DNA of 64,000 nucleotides from an uncultured bacterium (GTDB taxonomy: Bacteria > Planctomycetota > JAJSAM01 > JAJVHW01), in the NCBI GenBank assembly GCA_937996235.1, contig CALKVK010000009.1, forward strand, positions 62,001-126,000, read 5' to 3'. This document shows, one piece after another, positions 8,980 through 21,142 of this stretch. Both the position numbers and the translations under genes were made by a program. Below the pieces are notes generated by a model. That model worked only from the letters and a program-made list of their open reading frames with translations. It was not told the origin of the DNA and did not search any database. Positions within the stretch are counted from its first letter, which is position 1. Each line of letters begins with the position of its first letter.

Positions 8980-11745
8980 TTGCCGAGCCTCGTGATCGAG
9001 CGTGGTCAGGAGAAGGGCTTCAGCTTCACGCTGCGGCCCGGCGTGCCGACGGTGATCGGCCGCGACCCCACGGCCCAGGTGATCATCTCGGACCCCGCCG
9101 CGTCGCGGCGGCACTTCCAGATCCGCATCACCGACGGCATCTGGCTGGTCTCCGACCTCGGCTCGCGCAACGCGACGTACGTCAACGAGGAGAAGCTCGA
9201 GCGCGAGCAGGCCCTCGCGTTCGGCGACCGCATCCAGGTCGGCGAGACGGTGTTCTCGTTCCTCGAGGAGGAGCAGACCGACAAGGGCCGCGCGGGCGGT
9301 CTGATCGGCAAGGACATCGCCGGCTACAAGATCCTCGACCGCATCGGCCGCGGCGGCATGGGCACGGTCTACAAGGCGCGGCAGATGAGCCTGAACCGCA
9401 TGGTCGCGCTGAAGATCCTCTCGGCGCGCTACGCGAGCGACCCGGCCTTCGTCGAGCGCTTCGTCGCCGAGGCCCGCGCCGCGGCGCAGCTCAACCACCC
9501 GAACGTCGTCCAGGTGTTCGACGTCGGCCAGGCGGGCGGGCTGCACTTCTTCTCCATGGAGTTCATGGAGGGGGGAGCCGTCCAGGACCTCGTCGCGAAG
9601 CGCGAGGACTCGCGCCTGCCGTGGATCGAGGCGCTGCCGATGGTGATGGACGCGGCGCGCGGCCTCGTGTTCGCCGAGCGCCACGGGATCGTCCACCGCG
9701 ACATCAAGCCCGACAACCTGATGCTCACGGTCGAGAACAAGGTCAAGATCGGCGACCTCGGTCTGGCCGCGCGCTCCGACGAGGTCGGCGACGGGAAGAT
9801 CTTCGGCACGCCGCACTTCATCGCGCCCGAGCAGGCGCGCGGCCGCGACGTCACGCACGCCGCCGACATCTACTCCCTCGGCGCGAGCTTCTACCGCATG
9901 GTCGTGGGCCGGACGCCGTTCGGCGGCCAGACCGTGAAGGAGATCCTGCGGGCGCAGATCAACGACCCGCACGTGCCCGTGATCAACGAGGTGCCGGACT
10001 TCCCGCCCGACCTCTCGGCCATCATCGACAAGATGATGGCGAAGCGCGTCGAGGACCGCTACGCCAGCGCGACGGAGCTGCTCGAGGCGCTCGAGGCGTT
10101 CCAGATCGCGCACCAGATCGAGCTCGCCGGAGGACGCCGGCCCAGCAAGCGGATCCTGGCGATCGGCCTGCTCGCGATCCTCGGTCTCGGCGGCGTGGCG
10201 ACGTGGCTCTGGATGCGGGGGCCCGAGACGAAGGTCGAGTACAAGGAGGTCATCAAGGAAGGGCCGACCGACAACCGTCCCGAGGGCCCGATCAAGACGG
10301 CCGAGGACGTCCGCAAGGAGAAGGAGCTCGCGGCGCAGAACGCCTACCTGCAGCTCAAGCTGAAGGAGCCGAAGAGCGAGTGGCGCGAGGGCCGGGCGGA
10401 GTGGCTCGAGCAGGCGAAGGCCTTCGACGACCTCGCGAAGGCGCACGTCGGGACTCCCGCCGCGAGGGACGCGACCGCGCGCGCGACGGAGATCCGCGAG
10501 CGCATCGAGACCGCGGAGCGCGAGTACCAGGAGACCGTCGGGCGCGCGAAGACGTGGTGGGAGCGCACGAAGGCGGGCATCGACACGGCGCTCGGCGAGC
10601 AGGACTGGACCCGCGCCGTCTCGGGCGCACACGACGTGCTCACGGGCGCCGAGCTGAAGCAGCACGCGGCCTACGTTCCCGACGCCAAGACCTATCTCGA
10701 CGGCGTCGAGGGCGACGCGCTGCGCCGTGCCAGGGCGTCGTTCGACAGCGCGCTCGCGGCGGCGTCGCAGCAGATCGACGACGGCCACCCGTCGGAGGCG
10801 ATGAAGGCGGTCGAGGACTGGGAGTCGCGCATGCGCGTCCACGAGGCCGCGCACGCGACCTTCAAGCAGCTCGCCGACGACGCGAAGGCGTGGCGCGAGG
10901 AGCGCGCCGACACGCTGCGCGCAGAGCTCGAGGAACTGCTCGTCCAGGACCGGATGCTCTACGCCACGGCGCAGCGCAGCGTGCGGACGCTCGACCAGGA
11001 CGCGGCGGCGCCGCGCGTGTTCGAGCTCGAGTTCGGCGCGTGCGCGACGGTGTTCCGCAAGGCGGCCGAGGGACTCCACACCTGGGTCTACCAGGACAGG
11101 GCGGCCGCGCGCGCGGCGCGGCTCGACCGCGCGGAGGCCGCGTGGGCCGAGTTCGTGCAGTTCGTCGCCGACGGCAAGCTGGTGAAGGCGGACGAGCCGA
11201 TCGTCGGCATCCCGGGCCTCCCGCCCGGATCGCGCGCGACGCTCTCGACGCAGAAGCCGACGAACCGCGAGTTCCTGCAGGCGGACGTCTCCGCCGGGCC
11301 GGCGAAGGCCGGCCGCTCCTTCCGCTGGGCCGACTTCTACCCGTCGACGATCTGGGAGGCGCTGGTACGCGACCGGGTGGACCGCATCCCCGGCCCGCTC
11401 GCCCTCGGTCTCGCGCACGCGTTCGTCGAGTTGGCCCACGCCGAGGCGGCCGCTGCGCTCCTCGAGCGCGCGAAGAGCGCCGGCGCGGCGCCCGACGTGG
11501 ACGAGGGTGTGGCGCTCGAGGCCGAGATCGCCGCGCTGCGCGAGTACGACGCGCTGCGCGCGTCCGCGGGCGCGGGCCAGCCGGAGGAGCGCATGCGGCG
11601 CATCACGCAGTGGCGCGAGCGGCACGTGCTGACCGACGCGTTCCTGCTCCTCGACGGGCGCGAGGTGTCGGCGCTCCCGCAGCTCCTGACGACGAGCGAG
11701 CGCGACCGCTTCCTCGACAGCTGGGGCGTCCGCCCCACCAAGTAG
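8980..11745 (+). CDS. FHA domain-containing Ser/Thr protein kinase with transmembrane segment and large C-terminal region
   Basis: The 921-residue Hanks-type kinase has, in order, four parts. An N-terminal FHA phosphopeptide-binding domain spans about residues 1-95 (VIGRD, SRRH, LGSRNATYVN). The kinase domain spans about 116-375, with the Gly loop IGRGGMGTV, K145, catalytic HRDIKPDN at 239-246, the DFG-equivalent GDLG and APE. A transmembrane helix lies at about 391-412. The last roughly 510 residues are charged, Ala-rich, probably helical and extracytoplasmic. They match no domain I recognise and may be the sensor. TTG at 8980 is chosen because AGGAG stands 7 bp upstream and translation then begins right before the FHA fold; a later in-frame GTG is possible. 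A YggU-like gene follows after 5 bp. Confidence 0.88.
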   Translation: MPSLVIERGQEKGFSFTLRPGVPTVIGRDPTAQVIISDPAASRRHFQIRITDGIWLVSDLGSRNATYVNEEKLEREQALAFGDRIQVGETVFSFLEEEQTDKGRAGGLIGKDIAGYKILDRIGRGGMGTVYKARQMSLNRMVALKILSARYASDPAFVERFVAEARAAAQLNHPNVVQVFDVGQAGGLHFFSMEFMEGGAVQDLVAKREDSRLPWIEALPMVMDAARGLVFAERHGIVHRDIKPDNLMLTVENKVKIGDLGLAARSDEVGDGKIFGTPHFIAPEQARGRDVTHAADIYSLGASFYRMVVGRTPFGGQTVKEILRAQINDPHVPVINEVPDFPPDLSAIIDKMMAKRVEDRYASATELLEALEAFQIAHQIELAGGRRPSKRILAIGLLAILGLGGVATWLWMRGPETKVEYKEVIKEGPTDNRPEGPIKTAEDVRKEKELAAQNAYLQLKLKEPKSEWREGRAEWLEQAKAFDDLAKAHVGTPAARDATARATEIRERIETAEREYQETVGRAKTWWERTKAGIDTALGEQDWTRAVSGAHDVLTGAELKQHAAYVPDAKTYLDGVEGDALRRARASFDSALAAASQQIDDGHPSEAMKAVEDWESRMRVHEAAHATFKQLADDAKAWREERADTLRAELEELLVQDRMLYATAQRSVRTLDQDAAAPRVFELEFGACATVFRKAAEGLHTWVYQDRAAARAARLDRAEAAWAEFVQFVADGKLVKADEPIVGIPGLPPGSRATLSTQKPTNREFLQADVSAGPAKAGRSFRWADFYPSTIWEALVRDRVDRIPGPLALGLAHAFVELAHAEAAAALLERAKSAGAAPDVDEGVALEAEIAALREYDALRASAGAGQPEERMRRITQWRERHVLTDAFLLLDGREVSALPQLLTTSERDRFLDSWGVRPTK

Positions 11746-11750
11746 CCGAC

Positions 11751-12050
11751 GTGCGCGTCGCAGCGGACGGCGCCGACACGCTGCTCGACGTGCTCGTCGT
11801 GCCCGGCGCGTCCCGCGCGTCCGTGGTCGGCCCGCACGGCGACGCGTTGCGTGTGCGCGTCGCCGCGCCGCCCGAGCGCGGGCGCGCGAACGACGCCGTC
11901 ACGGAACTGCTCGCCGCGGCGCTCGGCGTGCGCCCCGCCGATGTCCGCGTGGAGCGCGGCCACGCCGCACGGCGCAAGACGCTGCGGATCGCGGGACTCG
12001 CGCCCGAGACCGTGCGCGCGCGCATCGCCGCCGCGACGGGCCTCCGGTGA
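11751..12050 (+). CDS. YggU/DUF167 family protein
   Basis: The 99-residue product matches the small DUF167 (YggU) fold: VVPGASRASVVGPHGDALRVRV, then PERGRANDAV and, further on, VERGHAARRKTLRI near residue 75. The family is widespread and its biochemical function is unknown. The GTG start lies 5 bp after the kinase stop, so the two are very likely one transcript. In other bacteria this family often sits near yggS and yggT, and a YggS-like gene is two genes upstream here. Confidence 0.85.
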   Translation: MRVAADGADTLLDVLVVPGASRASVVGPHGDALRVRVAAPPERGRANDAVTELLAAALGVRPADVRVERGHAARRKTLRIAGLAPETVRARIAAATGLR

Positions 12051-12116
12051 GCCGCACGGCTTCGCGGCGCTTCGCGTAACCTGCCGCGCGTCCCCCACCG
12101 CACACGAGAGAGCGCC

Positions 12117-14957
12117 ATGTCCTGGAAAGAGACTCTGAACCTGCCCGCCACGGACTTCCCCATGAAGGCCGACCTCGTGCGGCGCGAGCCCGTGATCCAG
12201 GCGCGCTGGGACGCGGAGGACCTCTACGGTTCGATCCGGCGCGAGCGCGCGGGCGCGCGGCGCTTCGTGCTGCACGACGGCCCGCCGTACGCGAACGGCG
12301 ACATCCACCTCGGGCACGTGCTGAACAAGGTGCTGAAGGACATCACGGTCCGCTACCGCACGATGCGCGGCGACGACGCGCCGTACGTCCCCGGCTGGGA
12401 CTGCCACGGACTGCCGATCGAGCTGGAGGTCGTGAAGCAGCTCGGCGCCGCGGCGAAGGACACGTCGAAGGTCGAGATCCGGCGCCTCTGCCGCGAGTAC
12501 GCGGAGCGCTGGCTCGACGTGCAGCGCACGAGCTTCCGGCGGCTCGGGTGCCTCGGCGACTGGGGCCGCCCCTACGCGACGATGACGCCCGCGTACGAGG
12601 CCGGCGTGCTCGACGTCTTCGCCGACCTCGTCGAGAAGGGCTACGTGCTGCGCGGCCTGCGGCCCATCCACTGGTGCGTGCAGTGCCGCACCGCGCTCGC
12701 CGAGGCGGAGCTCGAGTACGAGGACGTCGAGTCGCCCTCGATCCACGTGCGCTTCGCGGTCCGCTCGGACGGCCTCGCGCGCGTCGGCGGCGAGCCCGCG
12801 GACGTCGTCATCTGGACCACGACGCCGTGGACGCTCCCCGCGAACCGCGCCGTCGCCGTCCACCCGGAGCTCCCCTACGCGGTCGTCGTCCACGACGGGC
12901 CCGACCGGGAGCAGCGCGCGATCGTCGCGCTCCCGCTCGTCGCCGCGTATCTCGCCGCGGTGGGCGCGACCGACCACACGGTTCCGCTCGTGCTCCCGGG
13001 TGCCGAGCTCGTGGGCCTGCGCCTGCACCATCCGTTCCTCGACCGCGAGGTGCCCGTCGTGGCGGCGGACTACGTGAGTGCGGACGACGGCACGGGCTGC
13101 GTCCACACCGCGCCCGGCCACGGCGCGGACGACTTCGAGACGGGCCGTCGCGAGGGACTCGAGCTCGCGTGCCCCGTGGACGCCGGCGGTGTGTACACCG
13201 CAGACGTCGGCGTCGAGTCGCTCGTCGGCGTGCACGTCTTCAAGGCGAACGAGCCGGTGCTCGGACTGCTCCGCGAGCGCGGCCGGCTCGCCGCGAGCAC
13301 GCGCTTCCGTCACTCGTACCCGCACTGCTGGCGCTGCAAGAGGCCCGTGATCTTCCGCGCGACGGACCAGTGGTTCGTGTCGGTGGACCACGAGGACCTG
13401 CGCGCGCGCGCGGTCGCGGCGTGCGACGACGACGTCGCGTGGGTGCCGGCGTGGGGCCGGCTGCGGCTGCGCGGCATGCTGCTCGGGCGCCCCGACTGGT
13501 GCATCTCGCGGCAGCGTGCGTGGGGCGTGCCGATCCCCGCCGTCTACTGCGAGGACTGCGGCTCCGTGCACTGCACGCCGGAGCTGGTGCGGCACGCGCG
13601 CGACCTCGTCGCACGGCACGGCGCCGACGCGTGGTTCGAGCGCGACATCGCGGAGCTCGTGCCCGCAGGACTCCGCTGCGGCTGCGGCGGCGCGCGCTTC
13701 CGCCGCGAGACCGACATCTTCGACGTCTGGTTCGAGTCGGGCTCGTCGTGGCGCAGCGTGCTCACCGACGCGCACGGGCTGCAGTTCCCGGCCGACGTCT
13801 ACCTCGAGGGCCACGACCAGCACCGCGGCTGGTTCCAGTCGTCGCTGCTGCCGGCGCTCGCCGTGCGCGGTGCGCCGCCGTTCCGCACGTGCGTGACGCA
13901 CGGCTTCTTCATCGACGACCGCGGCGAGAAGCTCAGCAAGTCGAAGGGCGGCATGAAGGAGCTCGCGCCGCAGGTCATCTTCGAACAGATCGGCGTGGAC
14001 ATCGTGCGCCTGTTCCTGATGACGGGGAACTACTTCGGCGACGTGCCGGTGTCGCGGCGGCTCGTGAAGCCCGCCGAGGACCAGTACCGGAAGATCCGCA
14101 ACACGTTCCGCTTCCTGCTGGGCGGACTCGCGGGGTTCGCGCCGCGCGAGGACCACGTGGACGTGGCGCACCTGCGCGCTCCCGACCGCTGGGTGCTGCA
14201 GACGCTCGACGTGCTCGCGGCCGACGTGGAGCGCGCGTACGAGGCGTTCGAGTACCAGCGCGCGGCCGCGCTGCTGCGCGACTTCATGGACCACGACCTG
14301 TCCGCGTTCTACCTCGACATCGTCAAGGACCGGCTCTACTGCGCGAAGCCGGGCGGCGTGGACCACCGCTCCGTGCAGACCGCCCTGTTCCGGCTCGCGA
14401 CCGTGCTCGTGAAGCTGTGGGCGCCGATCCTCGTGCACACGTGCGAGGAGGCGTGGAGCGCGCTCGCGCCGTTCGGCATCGAGGGCTCCGTCCACGCGGC
14501 GACCTGGCCGCACCACGGCTCGGACGATCGCACGCGCCTGACCTGGATGGAGCAGCTGCGCGAGGTGCGCACGGAGATCCAGCGCCTCGTGGACCCGCTG
14601 CGCAAGTCGGGCGAGGTCGGCTCGGGGCAGGACGTGGCCGTGCGCTGGAACTGCCTCGACGAGACGCTCGCGCACGCGCTCTCCGTGGACGCCGCGGCCC
14701 TCATCGGCGACGACGCGGACGAGGGGCTGCGCGAGATCCTGGGCGTCGCCGAGTTCGTGCGCGTCAACGCACCGGAGGATCCGGCGGCGCTCGAGGGGCT
14801 CGCCCCCACCGGGCGCGAGGGGCTGCAGCTCGCCGTCGCGCGTTCGCAGCTCCGCCGCTGCGAGCGCTGCTGGCGGCGCCGCGCCGAGGTGCCGGAGGGC
14901 GCCGACGCGCTGTGCGCACGCTGCGAGCCGTTCCGGCCGCACGGGACCGCGTCGTGA
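12117..14957 (+). CDS. ileS: isoleucyl-tRNA synthetase
   Basis: The 946-residue class I synthetase charges tRNA-Ile. The HIGH-type motif HLGH is at residues 64-67 within PYANGDIHLGH. The KMSKS-type motif is KLSKS at 605-609. The CP1 editing domain carries WTTTPWTLPANRA and the editing-site GTGCVHTAPGHG. The C-terminus ends with a zinc knuckle of four cysteines (C915, C918, C933, C936), typical of the bacterial long form. WDCHGLPIE and WCISRQRAWGVPIP are also present. The ATG follows GAGAG. The stop overlaps the purN GTG. Together with tilS the window supplies both isoleucine-decoding functions. Confidence 0.97.
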   Translation: MSWKETLNLPATDFPMKADLVRREPVIQARWDAEDLYGSIRRERAGARRFVLHDGPPYANGDIHLGHVLNKVLKDITVRYRTMRGDDAPYVPGWDCHGLPIELEVVKQLGAAAKDTSKVEIRRLCREYAERWLDVQRTSFRRLGCLGDWGRPYATMTPAYEAGVLDVFADLVEKGYVLRGLRPIHWCVQCRTALAEAELEYEDVESPSIHVRFAVRSDGLARVGGEPADVVIWTTTPWTLPANRAVAVHPELPYAVVVHDGPDREQRAIVALPLVAAYLAAVGATDHTVPLVLPGAELVGLRLHHPFLDREVPVVAADYVSADDGTGCVHTAPGHGADDFETGRREGLELACPVDAGGVYTADVGVESLVGVHVFKANEPVLGLLRERGRLAASTRFRHSYPHCWRCKRPVIFRATDQWFVSVDHEDLRARAVAACDDDVAWVPAWGRLRLRGMLLGRPDWCISRQRAWGVPIPAVYCEDCGSVHCTPELVRHARDLVARHGADAWFERDIAELVPAGLRCGCGGARFRRETDIFDVWFESGSSWRSVLTDAHGLQFPADVYLEGHDQHRGWFQSSLLPALAVRGAPPFRTCVTHGFFIDDRGEKLSKSKGGMKELAPQVIFEQIGVDIVRLFLMTGNYFGDVPVSRRLVKPAEDQYRKIRNTFRFLLGGLAGFAPREDHVDVAHLRAPDRWVLQTLDVLAADVERAYEAFEYQRAAALLRDFMDHDLSAFYLDIVKDRLYCAKPGGVDHRSVQTALFRLATVLVKLWAPILVHTCEEAWSALAPFGIEGSVHAATWPHHGSDDRTRLTWMEQLREVRTEIQRLVDPLRKSGEVGSGQDVAVRWNCLDETLAHALSVDAAALIGDDADEGLREILGVAEFVRVNAPEDPAALEGLAPTGREGLQLAVARSQLRRCERCWRRRAEVPEGADALCARCEPFRPHGTAS

Positions 14958-15582
14958 CCCGTCTGCGCGTCGCCGTCCTCGTCTCGGGCGGCGGCACGAC
15001 GCTGCAGAACCTGATCGACCGGCGCGACGCCGGACGGCTCGACGTGGACATCGTGCTCGTCGTCGCGTCGAAGGCGGGCACGCGCGCGGAGGAGCGCGCG
15101 GCGCGCCACGGCATCCCGTGCGTCGTCGTGCCGTGGCCGGGCGCCGGGCGTGCCGCGGAGTTCCACGCCGCGCTCACGCGCCACGTCGAGGCCGCGCGCG
15201 CCGACGTCGTCGTGCTCGCGGGCTTCCTGCGGCTCTGGGAGTTCCCCCCGCACTGGGAGGGCCGCGTGCTGAACGTGCACCCGGCGCTGCTGCCGGCGTT
15301 CGGCGGCCACGGCATGTACGGGCACCACGTGCACGAGGCGGTGGTCCGCAGCGGCGCGAAGGTCAGCGGCTGCACCGTGCACTTCGCGAGCCGCGAGTAC
15401 GACACCGGTCCGATCGTCGTGCAGCGCACCGTGCCGGTGCGCTTCGAGGACACGCCGGACGACGTCGCGGCGCGTGTCTTCGAGCAGGAGTGCGAGGCCT
15501 ACCCGGAGGCCCTCGCGCTGTACGCCGCCGGGCGCCTGCGGATCGAGGACGGCCGCGTGCGCGTGCTGCCCGCGGACGGCGC

Positions 15583-15586
<4 letters not shown>
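14954..15586 (+). CDS. purN: phosphoribosylglycinamide formyltransferase
   Basis: The 210-residue enzyme uses 10-formyltetrahydrofolate to formylate GAR in de novo purine synthesis. Visible motifs are the phosphate-binding VSGGGTTLQNLID, LAGFLRL, NVHPALLPAF with the catalytic Asn/His, and the folate-loop DTGPIVVQ. The segment after PAF is GGHGMYGHHVHEAV instead of the enterobacterial form, as in several other phyla. GTG overlaps the ileS stop (GTGA), and its own TGA overlaps the uvrA ATG, so ileS-purN-uvrA are translationally linked. Confidence 0.93.
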
Positions 15587-18441
<2,855 letters not shown>

Positions 18442-18462
18442 CGGCGACGGACCGGGGCGCCG

Positions 18463-18888
18463 CTACGGAAGCGTGCGGATGCGGTGCCCCATCACGTCCG
18501 CGACGTTCGCGAGCTCGGTCGTGAGCAGCAGCAGCGCGTCGTCCACGCTCACGATGCCCACGATGCGCTTGTCCTCGTCGATGACGGGGACGCGGTGCAC
18601 CTTGCGCCGCGACATCTCGCGCAGGAGGTCGAAGATCAGCGTGCTCTCGGGCACCGCGAACACGGGGTGCGACATGACCTCGTCGACGGGCGTCTCCGGC
18701 GACTTGTTGTCGGCGACGAGCTTCACGGCGACGTCGCGATCCGTGAGCACTCCGATCGGCCGCCGGTGGTCGTCCACCACGACGACGGAGCCGACCCCCT
18801 GATCGCGCATCAGCCGTGCGGCGCGCAGCACGGTGTGGTCGCGCGTGACGGTCACGACGTCGGTGTTCATGATGGCGTCGACGAGCAT
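18463..18888 (-). CDS. protein with a pair of CBS domains
   Basis: The 141-residue protein consists almost only of two CBS motifs: about residues 7-60 (VTVTRDHTVLRAARLM, GVLTDRDVA) and 72-125 (VFAVPESTLIFDLL, HRVPVIDEDKRIVGIVSVDD). Such stand-alone pairs bind adenosine ligands and act as cytosolic sensors of energy or second-messenger state. The partner is not evident. The ATG follows GGGAG. The neighbours are uvrA (convergent) and a leftward metallo-hydrolase gene upstream, neither of which indicates a target. Confidence 0.88.
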   Translation of the reverse strand: MLVDAIMNTDVVTVTRDHTVLRAARLMRDQGVGSVVVVDDHRRPIGVLTDRDVAVKLVADNKSPETPVDEVMSHPVFAVPESTLIFDLLREMSRRKVHRVPVIDEDKRIVGIVSVDDALLLLTTELANVADVMGHRIRTLP

Positions 18889-18966
18889 GCGGTGACTCCC
18901 TTCGCCCGCGGAGTGTAGCGGCGGCCGCGGCGGATCGGCGTGAGGTCCCGGAGCGCTGTCCGGCGC

Positions 18967-19638
18967 TCAGCGCGCGCCCGGGACGCGCGCGACGACGCCG
19001 CGCGCGGCGCACAGCGCCGCGAAGCGCTGCGCGTCGACGTGCCGCCCCTCGAGGTCGCCCCAGTGCACCGGCACGACGCAGCGCGCGCCGAGCCGCGCGA
19101 CGTCGTCCGCAGCTTCCTCGGGAGTCGCTGTGACCAGCCCACCGACGGCGACGAACGCGAGGTCGGGCGCCAGCCCCTCGTGCTCCGCGAGAACACGCGA
19201 GTCGCCGAGCACCAGCGCGCGGAACGCAGCGCCCGCGACGAGGTAGGCGGCGCCGCTCCCCGGCGGCAGGAACCCGCTCGCGCGGCCGCGTCGCAGCGGA
19301 CCGGCGGCGGGCAGCACCGTGACGTCGCACCCGGCCACGCGCCGCGTGTCGCCCGCCTGCACCGCGACGAGCCGCTGCCCCAGGCGCCGCGCCAGGCGCG
19401 CCGCCGCCGCGGGAGGCGCCAGGACGGGTGCGTCGGCGCCGCACGCGGCGTCGAGGTCGTCCTCGTCGCAGTGGTCGCCGTGTGCGTGCGTGACGAGTGC
19501 CGCACGCGCGCCGGCCCCGGCGGCGCGGCCGCGCCACGGGTCCACGACGAGCGTCTCCGGGGCGTGCAGCAGCAGCGCGGCATGCCCGAGCCAGCGAAAC
19601 GGCTCGAGAGGCCGTTCCGCCGGACCCGGGTCGTGCAT
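18967..19638 (-). CDS. metallo-beta-lactamase fold hydrolase
   Basis: The 223-residue product shows the metal-binding motif HAHGDH at residues 51-56 after WLGHAALLL and VDPW. GDSRV and VVPVHWGDLEG follow near the C-terminus, with positions compatible with further metal ligands. This pattern resembles the UlaG-like branch of the fold. The substrate cannot be told. The ATG is directly preceded by an in-frame GTG, so the start could be one codon earlier. The gene lies 38 bp beyond the FabG-like stop in the same direction. Confidence 0.75.
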   Translation of the reverse strand: MHDPGPAERPLEPFRWLGHAALLLHAPETLVVDPWRGRAAGAGARAALVTHAHGDHCDEDDLDAACGADAPVLAPPAAAARLARRLGQRLVAVQAGDTRRVAGCDVTVLPAAGPLRRGRASGFLPPGSGAAYLVAGAAFRALVLGDSRVLAEHEGLAPDLAFVAVGGLVTATPEEAADDVARLGARCVVPVHWGDLEGRHVDAQRFAALCAARGVVARVPGAR

Positions 19639-19676
19639 CACGGGACTGCGCGGGGCGTCGCTCGGACGCCCGGTGC

Positions 19677-20420
19677 TCAGACGCCCAGCGTCGCGCCGCC
19701 GTCCACGAACAGCACCTGCCCGGTGACGTAGCTGGCGTCGTCGCTGCAGAGGAACGCGTGCACCGCGGCCACCTCGCGCGGCTCCGCCATGCGGCGCAGC
19801 GGGATGGACTTGCAGATGCCCTGCTTCACCTCGTCCGGCACGGCGTCGAACATCGGCGTGTCCGTCGCGCCGGGCGCGACGCAGTTGACCGTGACGCCCG
19901 ACTTCGCGCACTCGAGCGCGAGCGTGCGCGTGAGGCCGACGACGCCCGCCTTCGACGCGGAGTAGTTCGCCTGGCCGAAGTTGCCGGTGACGGCGACGGA
20001 GGCCGTGTTGACGATGCGGCCGTAGCCCTGCTCGCACAGCACGTTCATCGCGGCCTGGCACACGAGGAAGGTGCCCTTCAGGTTCACCGCGAGCACCAGG
20101 TCCCACGCGTCCTCGCCGAGCTTGCGCGCGGACTTGTCGCGCGTGATGCCGGCGTTGTTGACCACGAGGTGCAGGCCGCCCAGCTCGGCGACAGTGCGGG
20201 CGACGGCGCCGTCGACCTGCGCCTTCTGCGACACGTCCACGCCGCACGCGATCGCCTTGCCGCCCTTCTCGCGGATGCGCGCCGCGACGCTCTCGGCCGC
20301 GTCCGCGTTGACGTCCCACACCGAGACCGCCGCGCCGTCCTCGGCGAGGCGCAGCGCCGTCGCCTCGCCGATGCCGCGCGCCGCGCCCGTCACGATCGCC
20401 ACCTTGCCGCTCAGTCGCAT
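19677..20420 (-). CDS. SDR-family 3-oxoacyl-ACP reductase-like protein
   Basis: The 247-residue classical short-chain dehydrogenase has the NAD(P) motif TGAARGIG at residues 11-18 and NNAG at 88-91. The catalytic S141-Y153-K157 set sits within TASVAVTGNFGQANYSASK. The C-terminal VTGQVLFVDGGATLGV is typical of FabG. It sits 58 bp downstream of a MaoC-like hydratase in the same direction. Together they look like reductase and dehydratase of fatty acid or polyhydroxyalkanoate metabolism. Whether it is the essential FabG or a paralogue such as PhaB cannot be decided. Confidence 0.85.
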   Translation of the reverse strand: MRLSGKVAIVTGAARGIGEATALRLAEDGAAVSVWDVNADAAESVAARIREKGGKAIACGVDVSQKAQVDGAVARTVAELGGLHLVVNNAGITRDKSARKLGEDAWDLVLAVNLKGTFLVCQAAMNVLCEQGYGRIVNTASVAVTGNFGQANYSASKAGVVGLTRTLALECAKSGVTVNCVAPGATDTPMFDAVPDEVKQGICKSIPLRRMAEPREVAAVHAFLCSDDASYVTGQVLFVDGGATLGV

Positions 20421-20478
20421 CGTTCGTCTCCCGTTCCTGCCGCGCTCGGCGCGGCGCCCGTCCGGAGCAGCGCTCCCG

Positions 20479-20940
20479 TCAGCCCTCGACCTTGCGCGCC
20501 ATCATGAGGATCCACTCGGAGTCGACGACCGGCTTGTCGTCCTGGTTCAGCACCTCGACGCGGAACGTGACGACGCCCCGCGACGGGTTGCGCGACTCCT
20601 TGCGGTCCATGACGGTCAGCACGAGGTGGATCGTGTCGCCGAACCGGACCATGCCCGTGTACTTGATCGTCTGCTGCATGAGGGCGATGGTCGTGCCCTC
20701 GAAGATGCCCGTCTGGTTCGCCAGACCGGTCGCGATCGCGACCGACAGCATGCCGTGCGCGATGCGCGTGCCGGCCGGCGTCGTCTTCGCGAACGTCTCG
20801 TCGGTGTGCAGCGGGTTGAAGTCGCCGGAGACGCCGGCGAACGCGACGACGTCCGCCTCGGTGATCGTGCGCGAGGCGGAGAAGAAGACGCGCCCCGGCT
20901 CGAAGTCGTCGAAGTGGAGTCCCCGCACCTGGTAGCCCAT
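20479..20940 (-). CDS. MaoC-family (R)-hydratase
   Basis: The 153-residue single hot-dog-fold protein carries the hydratase signature FAGVSGDFNPLHTD, with probable catalytic D40 and H45, followed by IAHGML. It resembles PhaJ-type (R)-specific enoyl-CoA hydratases, which join beta-oxidation or fatty acid intermediates to 3-hydroxyacyl units. The ATG follows GGAGGG. The SDR gene downstream supports a lipid role. Two copies of a 12-bp direct repeat lie just before the start and could be an operator. Confidence 0.87.
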   Translation of the reverse strand: MGYQVRGLHFDDFEPGRVFFSASRTITEADVVAFAGVSGDFNPLHTDETFAKTTPAGTRIAHGMLSVAIATGLANQTGIFEGTTIALMQQTIKYTGMVRFGDTIHLVLTVMDRKESRNPSRGVVTFRVEVLNQDDKPVVDSEWILMMARKVEG

Positions 20941-20950
20941 CGCACCCTCC

Positions 20951-20976
20951 TGCCGCACCGTGACTGCCGCACCGTG
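20951..20976. repeat. two 12-bp direct repeats before the MaoC gene
   Basis: TGCCGCACCGTG occurs at 20951-20962 and again at 20965-20976, a 14-bp period, beginning 11 bp upstream of the MaoC-like start codon. Position and symmetry would suit a regulator site or leader element; nothing further supports it. Confidence 0.4.
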
Positions 20977-21142
20977 TCGTCCGCGTCGGCGCCGCGCGCT
21001 CCGTGCGCGTGGTCCGGGCGCCCGCCGCCCCGCCCGCGTCGTGCGCGGCGGGACGTGTCACGCGGTGGCACGCCGCGGCGAGGCCGCACCCGTGCCGCGG
21101 GCGCGCGTGCGCCCGCCGCGTGAGGACGTCGCGGGGAGGCTA

